This document shows, one piece after another, positions 1-8,872 of a DNA stretch of 64,000 nt. Position 1 is the stretch's first letter. Each line of letters opens with the position of its first letter. The DNA is from JBFWWP01 sp050246115 (GTDB lineage Bacteria > Planctomycetota > UBA8108 > UBA1146 > JAJFFE01). Below the pieces are notes generated by a model, which was not told the DNA's origin, searched no databases, and saw only the letters and a program-made list of their open reading frames with translations. Where the stretch lies: contig JBFWWP010000001.1 in NCBI GenBank assembly GCA_050246115.1, forward strand, positions 248,001 through 312,000. Reading direction: 5' to 3'. The translations under genes and the position numbers were made by a program.

Positions 1-240
1 GATCGTCTCTTGTTTCGGGTCGAGGACGAGGGGCGGGCTGGTGATTGGGTCTCGGAGCGCGGGGCCGGCAAGACCGCCGTCGAGGATCAACGGAGTCGAG
101 TGCGTGACGGGCGTGGTTACGGGGGATTCGGGTTGATGCTGGTGCAGAGAATCATGGACAAGATCGAAGTGAGTTCGGGCGGGAACATCGTCGTCATGGA
201 GAAGCATCTGCCCGGAATGCGACCGGGAGGGGCCGGCTGA
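1..240 (+). CDS. C-terminal end of an RsbW-type anti-sigma/HATPase protein (5' end outside window)
   Basis: The reading frame is open from the first base, so the gene starts upstream. What remains looks like the ATP-binding half of an RsbW/SpoIIAB-like serine kinase: a VEDEG motif (G1-box-like) near the left edge and GFGLMLVQRIMD (G2-box-like), followed by a GN-x-VVMEKHL beta-strand ending. Such proteins bind sigma factors or anti-sigma antagonists and phosphorylate the antagonist. About 79 residues are visible, roughly half a usual 140-residue protein. The stop codon overlaps the start of the next gene (TGATG), so the two are probably co-translated. A standalone histidine-kinase ATPase domain is the main alternative. 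Confidence 0.6.
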   Translation, partial: DRLLFRVEDEGRAGDWVSERGAGKTAVEDQRSRVRDGRGYGGFGLMLVQRIMDKIEVSSGGNIVVMEKHLPGMRPGGAG

Positions 241-1520
241 TGGGTGATGGTTGGCCGATTCACGTAATCTGGGTCGCAGCCTTCGTGATCACATGGGTGC
301 TGTCGGTCTGGCAACGAGTGCTCGCGGAGACGCCGTTCTCTGCTTTCTATCAGCGTTTCGAAGCCTGGGGCAAGGCCGAGGAAACGGCGGCCGAGAGGCT
401 GCGGCGGATTCGGCTGCTCAACGGCATGTTGCTCAACGTGTCCCGGGTCGCCTGGATCCTGCTGTTCGCCCGAGCTTGGCTTGGCGGAGGCGCGGCCCTG
501 GAGTGGCCGCGGGTCGGGGTCGTCTGCGGGGTCGTCGCGCTGCTCTCGGTTCTCGTCCTGGACTTGACCCCCCAGGTGGTTTCGTTGTGGAAGGGCGAGC
601 AGATCGCCATGGGGAGTCTTCGCACTCTGTGTGCGATCGAGACCTTGTTGTCTCCTCTTTCCCGCGGTGCTCGCTGGCTCGTTCGATCCGCCTTGGGTGT
701 GCTCGGGGCCCGCGGCGATCGCAGTGACGCCGACATGATCGAAGAGGGAATCCTGGCGGCGGTCGAGCAGGGCGAGCGACATGGAGTCCTCGTCGGCGAC
801 GAGAAGAGCATGATCGAATCGGTGCTCGAGTTCCACGACGTCGAAGTCCGGGAGGTCATGACCCCGCGAACGGCGATGGTGGCCGTGGAAGCCGGGACCA
901 CGGTCGAAGAGATGATCCAGCGCGCAATTGCGTGCGGGCACTCGCGAATTCCGGTCTACCGCGAGAACATCGATGACATCGTCGGGATCGTCTACACCAA
1001 GGATCTGCTGCGCTACGTCTCGGACGCGAAACAGAGTCAACTGCGAGTCGAGGACATCTACCGCAAGATCTACTTCGTCCCCGAGACCAAGAAGATCAAG
1101 GAACTGTTGGCGGAGTTCCGAGCCGAGCGGTTCCACATCGCGGTCGTGCTCGATGAGTACGGTGGTACCACGGGACTGGTCACCATCGAGGACATCATCG
1201 AAGAGCTGGTCGGCGACATCGAGGACGAGTACGACACCGCCGGCGCGGCGCTGATCCGCAGAGTCGACCAGGACACCTTCGACCTCGACGGACGGGCACA
1301 CATCGACGAGGTGAGCAAAGCGCTCGACGTCGAGCTTCCGGAGAGCGACGACTACGAGACCATTGCGGGTTTCGTGTTCAGCTCGCTCGGCAAGGTTCCC
1401 AAGGAAGGGGATCACTTCGACCTCGATCAGCTGCGCTTCAAGGTCACTGCTGCCGACGAGCGCAAGATCAAGCGGGTTCGGGTGCAGCTCATGCGCGTGC
1501 AGGGACAAGAAGTCGCCTGA
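240..1520 (+). CDS. CorC/HlyC-type membrane protein with CBS pair
   Basis: 426 residues. The N-terminal third has three hydrophobic stretches (about residues 8-24, 65-83 and 88-110) in the place of the DUF21 membrane domain, though it is short and divergent. A CBS pair follows: VREVMTPRTAMVAV at about 203, and the second repeat near 275-330 containing LDEYGGTTGLVTIEDIIEEL. The last 85 residues form the CorC/HlyC transporter-associated domain (DLDGRAHIDEV, ETIAGFVFSSLG). Members of this family affect Mg/Co efflux or membrane homeostasis; the substrate cannot be read from the sequence. The start codon overlaps the previous stop. The historical haemolysin name should not be taken literally. Confidence 0.85.
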   Translation: MGDGWPIHVIWVAAFVITWVLSVWQRVLAETPFSAFYQRFEAWGKAEETAAERLRRIRLLNGMLLNVSRVAWILLFARAWLGGGAALEWPRVGVVCGVVALLSVLVLDLTPQVVSLWKGEQIAMGSLRTLCAIETLLSPLSRGARWLVRSALGVLGARGDRSDADMIEEGILAAVEQGERHGVLVGDEKSMIESVLEFHDVEVREVMTPRTAMVAVEAGTTVEEMIQRAIACGHSRIPVYRENIDDIVGIVYTKDLLRYVSDAKQSQLRVEDIYRKIYFVPETKKIKELLAEFRAERFHIAVVLDEYGGTTGLVTIEDIIEELVGDIEDEYDTAGAALIRRVDQDTFDLDGRAHIDEVSKALDVELPESDDYETIAGFVFSSLGKVPKEGDHFDLDQLRFKVTAADERKIKRVRVQLMRVQGQEVA

Positions 1521-1868
1521 CTGAGTTCTGATGCGGCCGCCGGTCAGCCTTCGGGCCCCAGGATGGGGTGAGCGCGGGAGGCGCTCGAGCCAGCGGCACG
1601 AAGCCCTTGGCTCGGGCCGACACGAGGCTTGGCTCCGGGGCGAGCATCGCTGACGATCCTGCCGCGAGTCGCGGCGGCGGAGTGCGCGATCGCGACCTGC
1701 GGCCCCGCCGCCTCGAGGAACTCCCGTCCTTCAGCGCGACCGCCGATGCGCACGCCAACGAACTTGCGGGCCGGACGTTGGGTTTGGGTCACTCCTCGTG
1801 CGTGGAGGCAAAGTGGTTCGAGCCCTGTCCGGCAAGGCGTGGGGGGCGATGCGATCGGAGGCGGGGCC
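1521..1868. other. 348-bp gap between corC-like gene and recO
   Basis: I see no credible gene, RNA or repeat here. Open frames on both strands have biased composition without family motifs. The stretch presumably carries the promoter and leader of the recO-glmM operon, but no convincing -35/-10 pair stands out. Confidence 0.4.
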
Positions 1869-2612
1869 GTGTCTCGGTTGAGCACTCGGGGCCTGGTGCT
1901 GCGGCGGCTGCCCTACTCGGACACGTCGCAGATCGTGTGGGTGTTCACCCGCGACTACGGGGTCGTGCACATGATCGCCAAGGGCGCGCTGCGATTGGCG
2001 CGCCCTGCCTCGCCGTTTCCGGCCCCGTTCGACAGCGCTAGTTGGTATGACCTCGTGCTCCGTGGCGGACGGGGCGACTTTCACTTGGCGCTCGAGGGAC
2101 GCTTGGTCGAGGGATTCGCGCATCTACGCCGTGAGCTCGAGACCTTCCTGGATGTCGAACTCGCCCTCGAAGTCATGCTCAAGATGTTCTCTCCCGGAGA
2201 CCCGCATCCGGAGTTCTTGCGAGGCGCTCTCTCCTATTTCAAGCTGTTGGGGGTCGGAAAGGGGCGGCTCGCGCTGAGGAATCACTTCTACGCGTTCCTG
2301 CTCCGCATGGTCGGTCTCGGCCCCGAGTGGGAGGTTTGCTCCGAGTGTGGCGACCGCGTCGCCGCCGCGTCCGTGTTCGTCAGGGTGCCGCGTGGATGGG
2401 TGTGCGATTCGTGTCGCCGGGGCGGTGAGGAACGGGTCAGCCGTGAGACCGTTCGTTACCTGGCCGCCGACGCCCAGCTGGGATGGGGTCAGGTGCCCGC
2501 TGCCTCGGTCGGCGCGGAGACGACCCGGGAGGCTTGGCGAATTCTGCGTCTGACGCTTCTATACCACTTGGAGCGTCCACCTCATTCGCTAAGATACCTG
2601 CGCGATGGGTGA
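1869..2612 (+). CDS. recO: DNA repair protein RecO
   Basis: 247 residues, the usual size for RecO. RecO is the single-strand annealing and RecA-loading mediator of the RecFOR recombination pathway. The N-terminal OB fold is recognisable from STRGLVLRRLPYSDTS and VFTRDYGVVHMIAKGA. A central zinc knuckle has two Cys pairs (VCSECGDR and VCDSCRRGG). I chose GTG at 1869 because it is preceded by GGAGGCG at a 6-base spacing and gives the expected short start before the OB fold. A longer upstream reading frame exists but has no RecO-like content. It overlaps the next gene's longest possible start by 8 bases. Confidence 0.9.
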   Translation: MSRLSTRGLVLRRLPYSDTSQIVWVFTRDYGVVHMIAKGALRLARPASPFPAPFDSASWYDLVLRGGRGDFHLALEGRLVEGFAHLRRELETFLDVELALEVMLKMFSPGDPHPEFLRGALSYFKLLGVGKGRLALRNHFYAFLLRMVGLGPEWEVCSECGDRVAAASVFVRVPRGWVCDSCRRGGEERVSRETVRYLAADAQLGWGQVPAASVGAETTREAWRILRLTLLYHLERPPHSLRYLRDG

Positions 2613-2655
2613 GCATCCGAGATTTGGGGTTCCGGGTTCGAGTGAGGTTTTGTCC

Positions 2656-3630
2656 GTGGGTAGTTTGCGGAGACGACGATTCCCGGCGGAGAGCGTGCGC
2701 GCCGCGAGCCTCGTGGCGATCCTCCTCGCCGTGATGCTTGCCGACGCTCGAGCCGACTTGGTGTGGACGCCCGAAGGGGGTTGGCGGAACCCGGCGAGCG
2801 ATGTGCGGGCCACCGCCGTCGAGTTGCTGGCGAGTTCGCAGGCAGCGTTCGAGGCCCGCGAGTATCGTGACGCGGCAACGGGGCTGCGCTGGCTCCTGCG
2901 GAGGTATCCGAACTCTCCCGAGGCGACCCCGGCCCTGCGGTTGCTGTTGGACGCCCAGTTTCTCGGTCAGGACTACGAAGCGGCCCTGGTCACCATCGAA
3001 ACGCTCCTCAAGGCCCGGCCGGACGCCGACACGGTGTCGGAGGTCGTTTGGCGCAAGTACGAGATCGGCTCGGCGTTCCTCGCAGGGCGCAAGCGTTCCT
3101 TCCTGGGTATCCCTTACGCCGGCGGTTCGTATGGAGTCGAGATCCTCGATAGCATCGTACAGCGGTTCCCATTCCTGCCGTTTTCCGATGACGCGCTCTT
3201 TCACATCGCGGGCTACTACTTTGGGCGTGAAAGCTACGACGAAGCAGAGCTGATCTACGAGCGCCTGATTCGCGACTACCCGCAGAGCGAGTGGTTGGGC
3301 ATAGCGGCGTTTCAGATCAGCGCCTCGGCGTTGAAGCGTCTCAAGGGTACGGAGTACGACATTGAGCCCCTCGACAAGGCCGAGCTCTATCTGCTCCGCT
3401 ACCAGCGGACCTTCCCGGACGGCGACAAGGCCGAGGCGGTCGCGGCCGAGCTGAAGCGGATCGACGCCTACCGCGGGGAGCGGTTGTTGAACGTAGCGCG
3501 GTTCTATCTGCGGGACGACAAGGTTCGTCCGGCTCAGATCTACCTGCACAAGGTGATTCGGGATCACCCGACGACGGCGGCTGCCGAGCAGGCCAGGGAG
3601 TTGATCGGATCCTCGAGGGGGAATCGTTGA
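2656..3630 (+). CDS. Exported TPR protein, BamD-like
   Basis: A signal peptide (SLRRRRFP followed by a hydrophobic core and ADARA) leads into several TPR-like helix pairs: AFEAREYRDAATGLRWLL, GQDYEAALVTIETLL, YDEAELIYERLIRDYPQSEW and a C-terminal VRPAQIYLHKVIRDHP. This arrangement, ending in a repeat of the kind that scores tumour-type dispersed TPR, resembles BamD/YfiO, the lipoprotein of the outer-membrane beta-barrel assembly complex. There is no lipobox cysteine, so it would be periplasmic or anchored otherwise. GTG at 2656 is preferred over ATG at 2605 because GAGG lies 7 bases upstream and it gives a standard signal peptide. It is immediately followed by lptE, also an outer-membrane biogenesis gene. 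Confidence 0.7.
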   Translation: MGSLRRRRFPAESVRAASLVAILLAVMLADARADLVWTPEGGWRNPASDVRATAVELLASSQAAFEAREYRDAATGLRWLLRRYPNSPEATPALRLLLDAQFLGQDYEAALVTIETLLKARPDADTVSEVVWRKYEIGSAFLAGRKRSFLGIPYAGGSYGVEILDSIVQRFPFLPFSDDALFHIAGYYFGRESYDEAELIYERLIRDYPQSEWLGIAAFQISASALKRLKGTEYDIEPLDKAELYLLRYQRTFPDGDKAEAVAAELKRIDAYRGERLLNVARFYLRDDKVRPAQIYLHKVIRDHPTTAAAEQARELIGSSRGNR

Positions 3631-4121
3631 GACCGTTCGCACCGCGGGTGGCGCTGTGGGTCGTAGCCGCCAGTATTGCCGGGTGTGGCTACACGTTGGG
3701 CTTCCGTGAGCCTGCTGGTGTCGAGCGCCTCGCGGTGCCAACGTTCCGCAACGAGACCTTTCCCATCCGACGGGAGATCGAGTTCGAACTCACGAGAGCG
3801 GTGCGCCAGCAGTTGGAACTCGGCACCGACTTCGTGCTCTCGTCCGAGGATCGAGCCGATGCCACCCTCGAGGGGACCGTGGTCGGCGTGCAGCAGCGCG
3901 TACTCACGGAGGGGCCGCTGGACCGCGTGGAGGAGACGAGTCTGACCGTGACCGTCCACATCCAACTCGTTCGGCGCGACGGCGCGGTGCTGCTCGATCG
4001 CTGGGTCACCGACAATGCCGCGTTCTTCGTTACCGGCGGCGAAACCGAGGACGACGCTCGCCAGGAGGCGGTCGCGCAGCTCGCCGAGCGGATCGTGGCC
4101 AGCTTGGAGGACGAGGGCTGA
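3627..4121 (+). CDS. lptE: LPS-assembly lipoprotein LptE
   Basis: 164 residues. The lipobox SIAGCGY gives a lipidated cysteine at about residue 20, followed directly by the YTL-x-F motif typical of LptE. The rest matches the family pattern: VPTFRNETFPIRREIEFELT, an EGTV strand, and an amphipathic ending QEAVAQLAERIVASLEDE. LptE plugs the LptD barrel that inserts lipopolysaccharide in the outer leaflet. The start is TTG overlapping the previous stop (TTGA), with GAGGGG upstream. It lies in the same tight operon as recO and folP. Its presence is the clearest evidence that the organism builds an outer membrane. Confidence 0.85.
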   Translation: MRPFAPRVALWVVAASIAGCGYTLGFREPAGVERLAVPTFRNETFPIRREIEFELTRAVRQQLELGTDFVLSSEDRADATLEGTVVGVQQRVLTEGPLDRVEETSLTVTVHIQLVRRDGAVLLDRWVTDNAAFFVTGGETEDDARQEAVAQLAERIVASLEDEG

Positions 4122-4282
4122 TGCTTCCTTTCGGCGCTGCTCCCCCTCGATTCGACACCCGGTTCGCGGTCGCTTCGCCAACGGGCGACCTCGGGCAGCC
4201 CGAGGACCACGAAGGCCGGCGTGCGTGGCCGGCTCCCAGCCCCCGCCCTGGAGTGCTTGGGCCATGCTGGCGGCGAGCATGA
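4121..4282 (+). CDS. Possible 53-residue coupled small ORF (unknown)
   Basis: The frame opens with ATG overlapping the lptE stop (TGATG) and its stop overlaps the chosen folP start (ATGA). Upstream is GGAGG 11 bases away. The product would be Pro/Arg/Gly-rich (starts MLPFGAAPPRF, ends GVLGPCWRRA) with no signal, membrane segment or recognised motif. The double overlap suggests it could at least be translated to keep ribosomes moving into folP. Composition does not clearly separate it from noncoding high-GC sequence, so it may be only a linker. Confidence 0.25.
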   Translation: MLPFGAAPPRFDTRFAVASPTGDLGQPEDHEGRRAWPAPSPRPGVLGPCWRRA

Positions 4283-5163
4283 GTCGGCGCCGCCCCGCAT
4301 ACGCCGCCGAGGCGCTGGGTCCGTCCGCTTCGCCGGGAGTCCGGCCCCCCACGCGCGTCCTCGGCATTCTCAACGCCACCCCGGACTCCTTCTCCGACGG
4401 CGGCGGCCTCTGGGCAGCCGGCGCTCTCGACGTGGAGGCGGCGCTTCGCCGGGCCCGGGAACTCGTCAACGACGGTGCCCATGCTCTGGACATCGGGGGC
4501 GAGTCGACCCGCCCCGGTGCCCGGGAGGTTTCCGTCGACGAGGAACTTCGCCGGGTGATCCCGTTGCTCGAGGCGCTCGGGCGCGACTTCCCCGTGCCGA
4601 TTTCGATCGACACGCGGCGCGCCTCGGTGGCTGCCGCCGCGGCGGATCTCGGTGCCTCGATCGTGAACGACACTTCCGCCCTCCGCGACGACCCCGAATT
4701 GGGGTCGGTCGTGGCGGAACGAGGTCTCGGGCTGGTGCTGATGCACCGGCAAGGGACGCCAGAAAACATGCAGAGGAACCCGCACTATGACGATCTCATT
4801 GCAGAGGTGGGGGAGTTCTTCGAGGAGCGGATTGAGGCAGCCCTGGCTGCCGGCGTCGCGGAGTCACGGCTGATCCTGGATCCAGGGCTCGGTTTCGGGA
4901 AGGCGCGGGACGACAACTATCGCCTCGTCGCTCGGCTTGCCGGAGTCCGCCGCCGAGGACTGCCGCTGTTGATCGGCGCGTCCCGCAAGTCGTTCCTGGG
5001 GCGGTTCGACGTTCGCGAGTATCGGGATCGGCAGCCCGGGTCGTTGGCGTTCGTGGCTGCGGCCCACATGGCCGGGGCCGAGTGGGTTCGCGTGCACGAC
5101 GTACGGGAGACAGTCCTGTTCTTGGAAACCCTACAAGCGATCGAGGAGGCTCAGCTTTGTTGA
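4279..5163 (+). CDS. folP: Dihydropteroate synthase
   Basis: 294 residues. It condenses 7,8-dihydropterin pyrophosphate with p-aminobenzoate to make dihydropteroate in folate synthesis. All family signatures are present in order: VLGILNATPDSFSDGG, LDIGGESTRPGA, ISIDTRRASVA, IVNDTSALRDD, LILDPGLGFGK and LLIGASRKSFLG. The chosen ATG gives about 30 residues before the first signature; ATG at 4264 is also possible. Its stop overlaps the cdaA start (TTGA). folP next to glmM and cdaA is a recurrent bacterial arrangement. Confidence 0.93.
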   Translation: MSRRRPAYAAEALGPSASPGVRPPTRVLGILNATPDSFSDGGGLWAAGALDVEAALRRARELVNDGAHALDIGGESTRPGAREVSVDEELRRVIPLLEALGRDFPVPISIDTRRASVAAAAADLGASIVNDTSALRDDPELGSVVAERGLGLVLMHRQGTPENMQRNPHYDDLIAEVGEFFEERIEAALAAGVAESRLILDPGLGFGKARDDNYRLVARLAGVRRRGLPLLIGASRKSFLGRFDVREYRDRQPGSLAFVAAAHMAGAEWVRVHDVRETVLFLETLQAIEEAQLC

Positions 5164-6119
5164 GCTTGGTAGCACCGACCTCGATGGCGGCTTGCGGGGT
5201 GTTCGCCGCCGGCGACGGGGTTCCCTGGTTGGAGACGTTGACGCAGTACCTCGGGCAGTTCGTCGATCTCGCCTTCTTCGTCGAGGTGAGCATTATCTAC
5301 CTGCTCATCTACTACTTCATTCGCTTCTGTGAAGGAACCCGCGGAGCCGGAATCCTCAAGGGACTGGCGATCCTGATCCTGATCGCTGCCATCGGCTTGT
5401 TGGTCGTGGTGAAACTGCTCAATCTCGAGCGGATGCAGTTCCTCCTCACCATCTTCACGCCCACTTCCATCATGGCCTTGATCATCATCCTCCAGCCCGA
5501 ACTCCGCCGCGGCCTCGTACGCCTCAGTCAGACGCCGATCTTCGGGGAGTTCCTGCGCGAGGAGCACGAGATCCTGGATGAGGTTCTCAAGGCCGTGTTC
5601 CGTTTGGCCAAGAACCGCGTGGGCGCGTTGATCGCGATCGAGCGCGAGGATCCGCTGACCTCCTACGCGGAACGTGGAACTCCCATCGACGCGGAAGTAC
5701 GGACCGAGCTGCTGACGACGATCTTCTATCCGGGCACCGACCTCCACGACGGTGCGGTCATCATTCAGCGAGGTCGCCTGGCAGCCGCTGGTTGCTTGTT
5801 CCCGCTGTCGGAGAACCAAGAACTCGGGACCTGGGCCGGAACGCGGCACCGCGCCGCGGTCGGCCTGTCGGAGGAATGCGATGCCATTACGCTCGTCGTC
5901 AGCGAGGAGCGGGGTGAAGTCTCCCTGTGTGTGAAGGGACGCATTCATCGGGATCTCGACAAGGACGAGCTACTCAGCGAGCTGCGAATCTACTACGCCC
6001 AAGAGGAACCGGACGCCGAGGTCGAAGGGACCGATGAGGCGCTCGCGGACCCCGCCGCCGCGGACGCAGTGGACGAAGATGGCGAACGCGTAGCGTCCAC
6101 CAACGCGACGAAGGTGTAG
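5160..6119 (+). CDS. cdaA: Diadenylate cyclase CdaA (c-di-AMP synthase)
   Basis: 319 residues. Three membrane helices (about 37-58, 72-93, 100-120) precede a DisA_N/DAC domain that joins two ATP into c-di-AMP. The catalytic DGA (LHDGAVIIQRG) and RHR (GTRHRAAVGLS) motifs are intact. After the domain there is an acidic tail of about 35 residues rich in Glu, Asp and Ala that most CdaA proteins lack. TTG at 5160 overlaps the folP stop and has GAGGAGG upstream; ATG at 5184 would remove eight residues. The cdaA-cdaR-glmM order is the classical c-di-AMP module. Confidence 0.92.
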   Translation: MSLVAPTSMAACGVFAAGDGVPWLETLTQYLGQFVDLAFFVEVSIIYLLIYYFIRFCEGTRGAGILKGLAILILIAAIGLLVVVKLLNLERMQFLLTIFTPTSIMALIIILQPELRRGLVRLSQTPIFGEFLREEHEILDEVLKAVFRLAKNRVGALIAIEREDPLTSYAERGTPIDAEVRTELLTTIFYPGTDLHDGAVIIQRGRLAAAGCLFPLSENQELGTWAGTRHRAAVGLSEECDAITLVVSEERGEVSLCVKGRIHRDLDKDELLSELRIYYAQEEPDAEVEGTDEALADPAAADAVDEDGERVASTNATKV

Positions 6120-6122
6120 ACG

Positions 6123-7190
6123 ATGATCAAGCGTGGCAACTTCGCCGACTCGCTTCGCGAGATGCTGTTCGGTAACTGGAAGAACAAGGGCGTAGCGCTG
6201 TTCCTGGCCCTCGTGGTCTGGGCGTACGCCTTCGGAGCGACCCAGGAGGAGCAGAGTTTCTCCACGGAAGTCGAGCTCCGCGTCAAGGAAGCGGCTTTCG
6301 CGGTCAAGGAAGTTCGAGCGCTTCGGGGAACTGCGGTCACGGGTCTCGACGTGAACGATCCACGATTCACCGTTGCCATCAAGCTCAAGGGGCCTCGCAA
6401 GCTGCTGCGCACGTTCGTCGAGGCCACGATCCGGGGCTACGTCGAGGTCGGCTCGGAGAGCCAGGAGTACGACCTCGTGCAAGACCTAGCGATCAACGAC
6501 CTGCCCCAGGGAGTGAGCATCGAGTCCGTGGATCCGCCGCGGCTGAAAGTGTTGCTCGAACCCATCCGCATGGAAGTGAAAGAGATTCAGGCGCAGTCGC
6601 GAGGAGTTCCGGACCCGAGTTTTCGCTCCAAACCGCGCTTCGACTTCTCGCCCAGCAAACTCACGCTCGTGGGCCCGGAGAGCGCGCTGGCCGGGGCGCG
6701 TGTGGTCTGCGAAGTTCTCGATGTCGCTGGCATGACCGAGCCGCTCGAGCGCAGCGTGAAGGTTTTCGTCGACGGCAGTGACCGTGTTCAGATCAAGGAC
6801 GGCGAGCGGCAGTCCGTCACGGTGCGTATCACGCTCGAGGACGCTACCGAGATTCGCTCGATCCGGGTGAGTGTTCAGTTCGGCATGCCGCCTTTGGATC
6901 GTCAGGTCGCTATCGAGGCGGCGTCCGAAGTCGTGATCCGCTTTCAGGGCACCAAGGCGGCGCTCGACCAACTCGCCGCCATCGCCGCGAAGCGCGAGGC
7001 GGCCTTTCACCTGCTCTACATGTTGGAGCGCGAGGATGTGAGCGACGATCGGGTCTTCAGTGTGCTCCACGACGAGTTTCGATGGCTTCAGGGCGAGGCT
7101 CCCCCCGGGATTCGCATCGTCGGGTTCGGCGAAGAGAATCCGTCCTACACGGTGGCGCTGAGCGTGAAGGCGGGGGAAGCCGGGAACTGA
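6123..7190 (+). CDS. cdaR: YbbR-domain regulator CdaR
   Basis: 355 residues. A short cytoplasmic start (NWKNKGVALFLALVVWAYAF) forms one membrane anchor, followed by repeated YbbR beta domains, at about 40-115, 125-205 and 215-290. Examples are LRGTAVTGLDVNDPRFTVAI and LTLVGPESALAGARVVCEV. CdaR binds CdaA through the membrane and modulates cyclase activity. It starts two bases after cdaA stops, so the two are surely co-expressed. The annotation rests on the fold pattern and on its position between cdaA and glmM. Confidence 0.85.
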   Translation: MIKRGNFADSLREMLFGNWKNKGVALFLALVVWAYAFGATQEEQSFSTEVELRVKEAAFAVKEVRALRGTAVTGLDVNDPRFTVAIKLKGPRKLLRTFVEATIRGYVEVGSESQEYDLVQDLAINDLPQGVSIESVDPPRLKVLLEPIRMEVKEIQAQSRGVPDPSFRSKPRFDFSPSKLTLVGPESALAGARVVCEVLDVAGMTEPLERSVKVFVDGSDRVQIKDGERQSVTVRITLEDATEIRSIRVSVQFGMPPLDRQVAIEAASEVVIRFQGTKAALDQLAAIAAKREAAFHLLYMLEREDVSDDRVFSVLHDEFRWLQGEAPPGIRIVGFGEENPSYTVALSVKAGEAGN

Positions 7191-7282
7191 GCGAGATTGC
7201 GTCTGCGGTTCGACTCGATCGGCGTCGCCGGACGCTGGGTCCGGAACCCTGGAACCCATGACTTGTGGACAAGGACGTCGCC

Positions 7283-8599
7283 GTGGAGAACTTGTTCGGG
7301 ACCGACGGAGTGCGGGACGTGGCTGGCACCGGTTGGCTTGCCGCCGACGGACTCGCGAAGCTGGGTGCGGCGATTTCGGGTCACCTGCGCGCGCACGGGG
7401 TTTCGCGTCCAAGAGTCCTGTTCGGACGCGACACCCGAGTTTCGGGCGCCGACCTCGAGTCGCAGCTCGCCGGCGCACTCCATGCGTCCGGGTGCGAGGT
7501 CGCCAGCGCCGGGGTGGTCCCGACCCCTGCGGTTTCCGCGCTCGTTGCGGCGGCCGGGTTCGATCTCGGCGTCGTGATCTCGGCGTCGCACAATCCGCCC
7601 GAGTTCAACGGAGTGAAACTGTTCGACGATCGCGGACGCAAGCTGCCGGTGGCGGACGAGCTGGCGGTGTCCGAGCGGGCGCGCGCCGCGGTGAGCCCGC
7701 CGGTCCGTCTTCGCATCGAGGAGGATCCCACCTGGCGCGAACGCTACCTGGACTTGCTCGCAGAGCAGGTCGGCGCGTCGTTCTTGGGTGGCATGCGAGT
7801 GGTTCTCGACTGCGCTTGCGGCGCCACTGCGACCGTGGCGCGACGCGCCTTCGAGAATGCCGGCGCGGTGGTCACGGTCCTCAACGAAGAACTCGATGGC
7901 CGGCGGATCAACGCGGGGAGCGGGAGCACGCACCCGAGCGGGATCGGGGCAGCGACCGTGCAGCAGGGCGCCGCGCTCGGGGTTGCCTTCGATGGCGATG
8001 GCGATCGCGCGATCCTGGTCGATGAGTCTGGCGGCGTCGTCGACGGCGACGAAATGCTGTGCTTGTGGGGGATGGACTTGAACCGGGATGGTCGTTTGGC
8101 GCCCGCGGTGATCGTGGCGACGGTGATGTCGAACGCCGGCATGGAGCGCTTCCTCCGGGAAGGTGGAATCGAGCTCGTTCGGACGGGCGTCGGCGACCGG
8201 GAAGTGTTCCAGGAAATGGAGCGGCGCGCGGCTGTGCTCGGGGGCGAGCAGTCGGGCCACATCATTTATCGGCCCGAGGCCAACACCGGGGACGGGCTAC
8301 GAACGGGGCTGCACTTGGCGCGTGTGCTCCGACGTTCCGGTCAGAGTCTGTCGCGCCTGCGCGCGCAGATCCCCAGGTATCCACAGGTTCTTCTGAACCG
8401 CGAGGTTGCCGAGAAGCGTCCGTTTGCCGAGTTGCCCAGCGTCTGCTCCGCCCTGGACTCGGCGGTAGCCCAACTCCAAGGGCGTGGCCGCGTCTTGTTG
8501 CGCTACTCAGGAACCGAGCCGCTGGTTCGCATCCTGGTCGAGGGACCCGATGATCTCGAGAACCGAAGCCTGGCCGACGCGATCGCGGCGGGCTTCTGA
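7283..8599 (+). CDS. glmM: Phosphoglucosamine mutase
   Basis: 438 residues. It converts glucosamine-6-phosphate to glucosamine-1-phosphate for peptidoglycan and LPS precursors, and in other bacteria binds CdaA directly. Motifs: ENLFGTDGVRD at the start, the phosphoserine loop ISASHNPPEFNG (Ser about 100), the metal loop FDGDGDRAIL, the sugar-binding GEQSGHIIY, and the phosphate-binding RYSGTEPLVRI. GTG at 7283 has AAGGA 7 bases upstream and yields the usual family start; GTG at 7265 adds six residues. It closes the recO-glmM operon. Confidence 0.92.
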   Translation: MENLFGTDGVRDVAGTGWLAADGLAKLGAAISGHLRAHGVSRPRVLFGRDTRVSGADLESQLAGALHASGCEVASAGVVPTPAVSALVAAAGFDLGVVISASHNPPEFNGVKLFDDRGRKLPVADELAVSERARAAVSPPVRLRIEEDPTWRERYLDLLAEQVGASFLGGMRVVLDCACGATATVARRAFENAGAVVTVLNEELDGRRINAGSGSTHPSGIGAATVQQGAALGVAFDGDGDRAILVDESGGVVDGDEMLCLWGMDLNRDGRLAPAVIVATVMSNAGMERFLREGGIELVRTGVGDREVFQEMERRAAVLGGEQSGHIIYRPEANTGDGLRTGLHLARVLRRSGQSLSRLRAQIPRYPQVLLNREVAEKRPFAELPSVCSALDSAVAQLQGRGRVLLRYSGTEPLVRILVEGPDDLENRSLADAIAAGF

Positions 8600-8872
8600 G
8601 GCGCGCAGAGCCGCTCCACTCGGCTGCGCTGACGGGCCGCCGCCGTCGCGAGCTGTTGCCGGTTGCACACGGGTCGGCCATAGTCATGACCGAGGGCCAG
8701 GGCCGTCCGGATCGGACCCCCGAGTGCTGTCGCTCGCGTGCCGCGCGACGTGGTGCGCGGGGGTGTCGGCGTCGGCGTCGTCCTGATCGTGATGGCTTCG
8801 ATTCACGGCAGACGCGTCGAACTTCGGTCGCTGCGGTGGCTGGGATAGGCAACGGAGAGAGGGGGCAGATCC

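Noticed and set aside
117..1508. 463-codon open frame antisense to the CorC-like gene
   Set aside because: Shadow of a clearly recognisable CBS protein on the other strand.
1800..1830. Possible tRNA T-loop (GGTTCGAGCCC)
   Set aside because: Flanking bases do not form a T-stem, and no anticodon or acceptor stem pairs.
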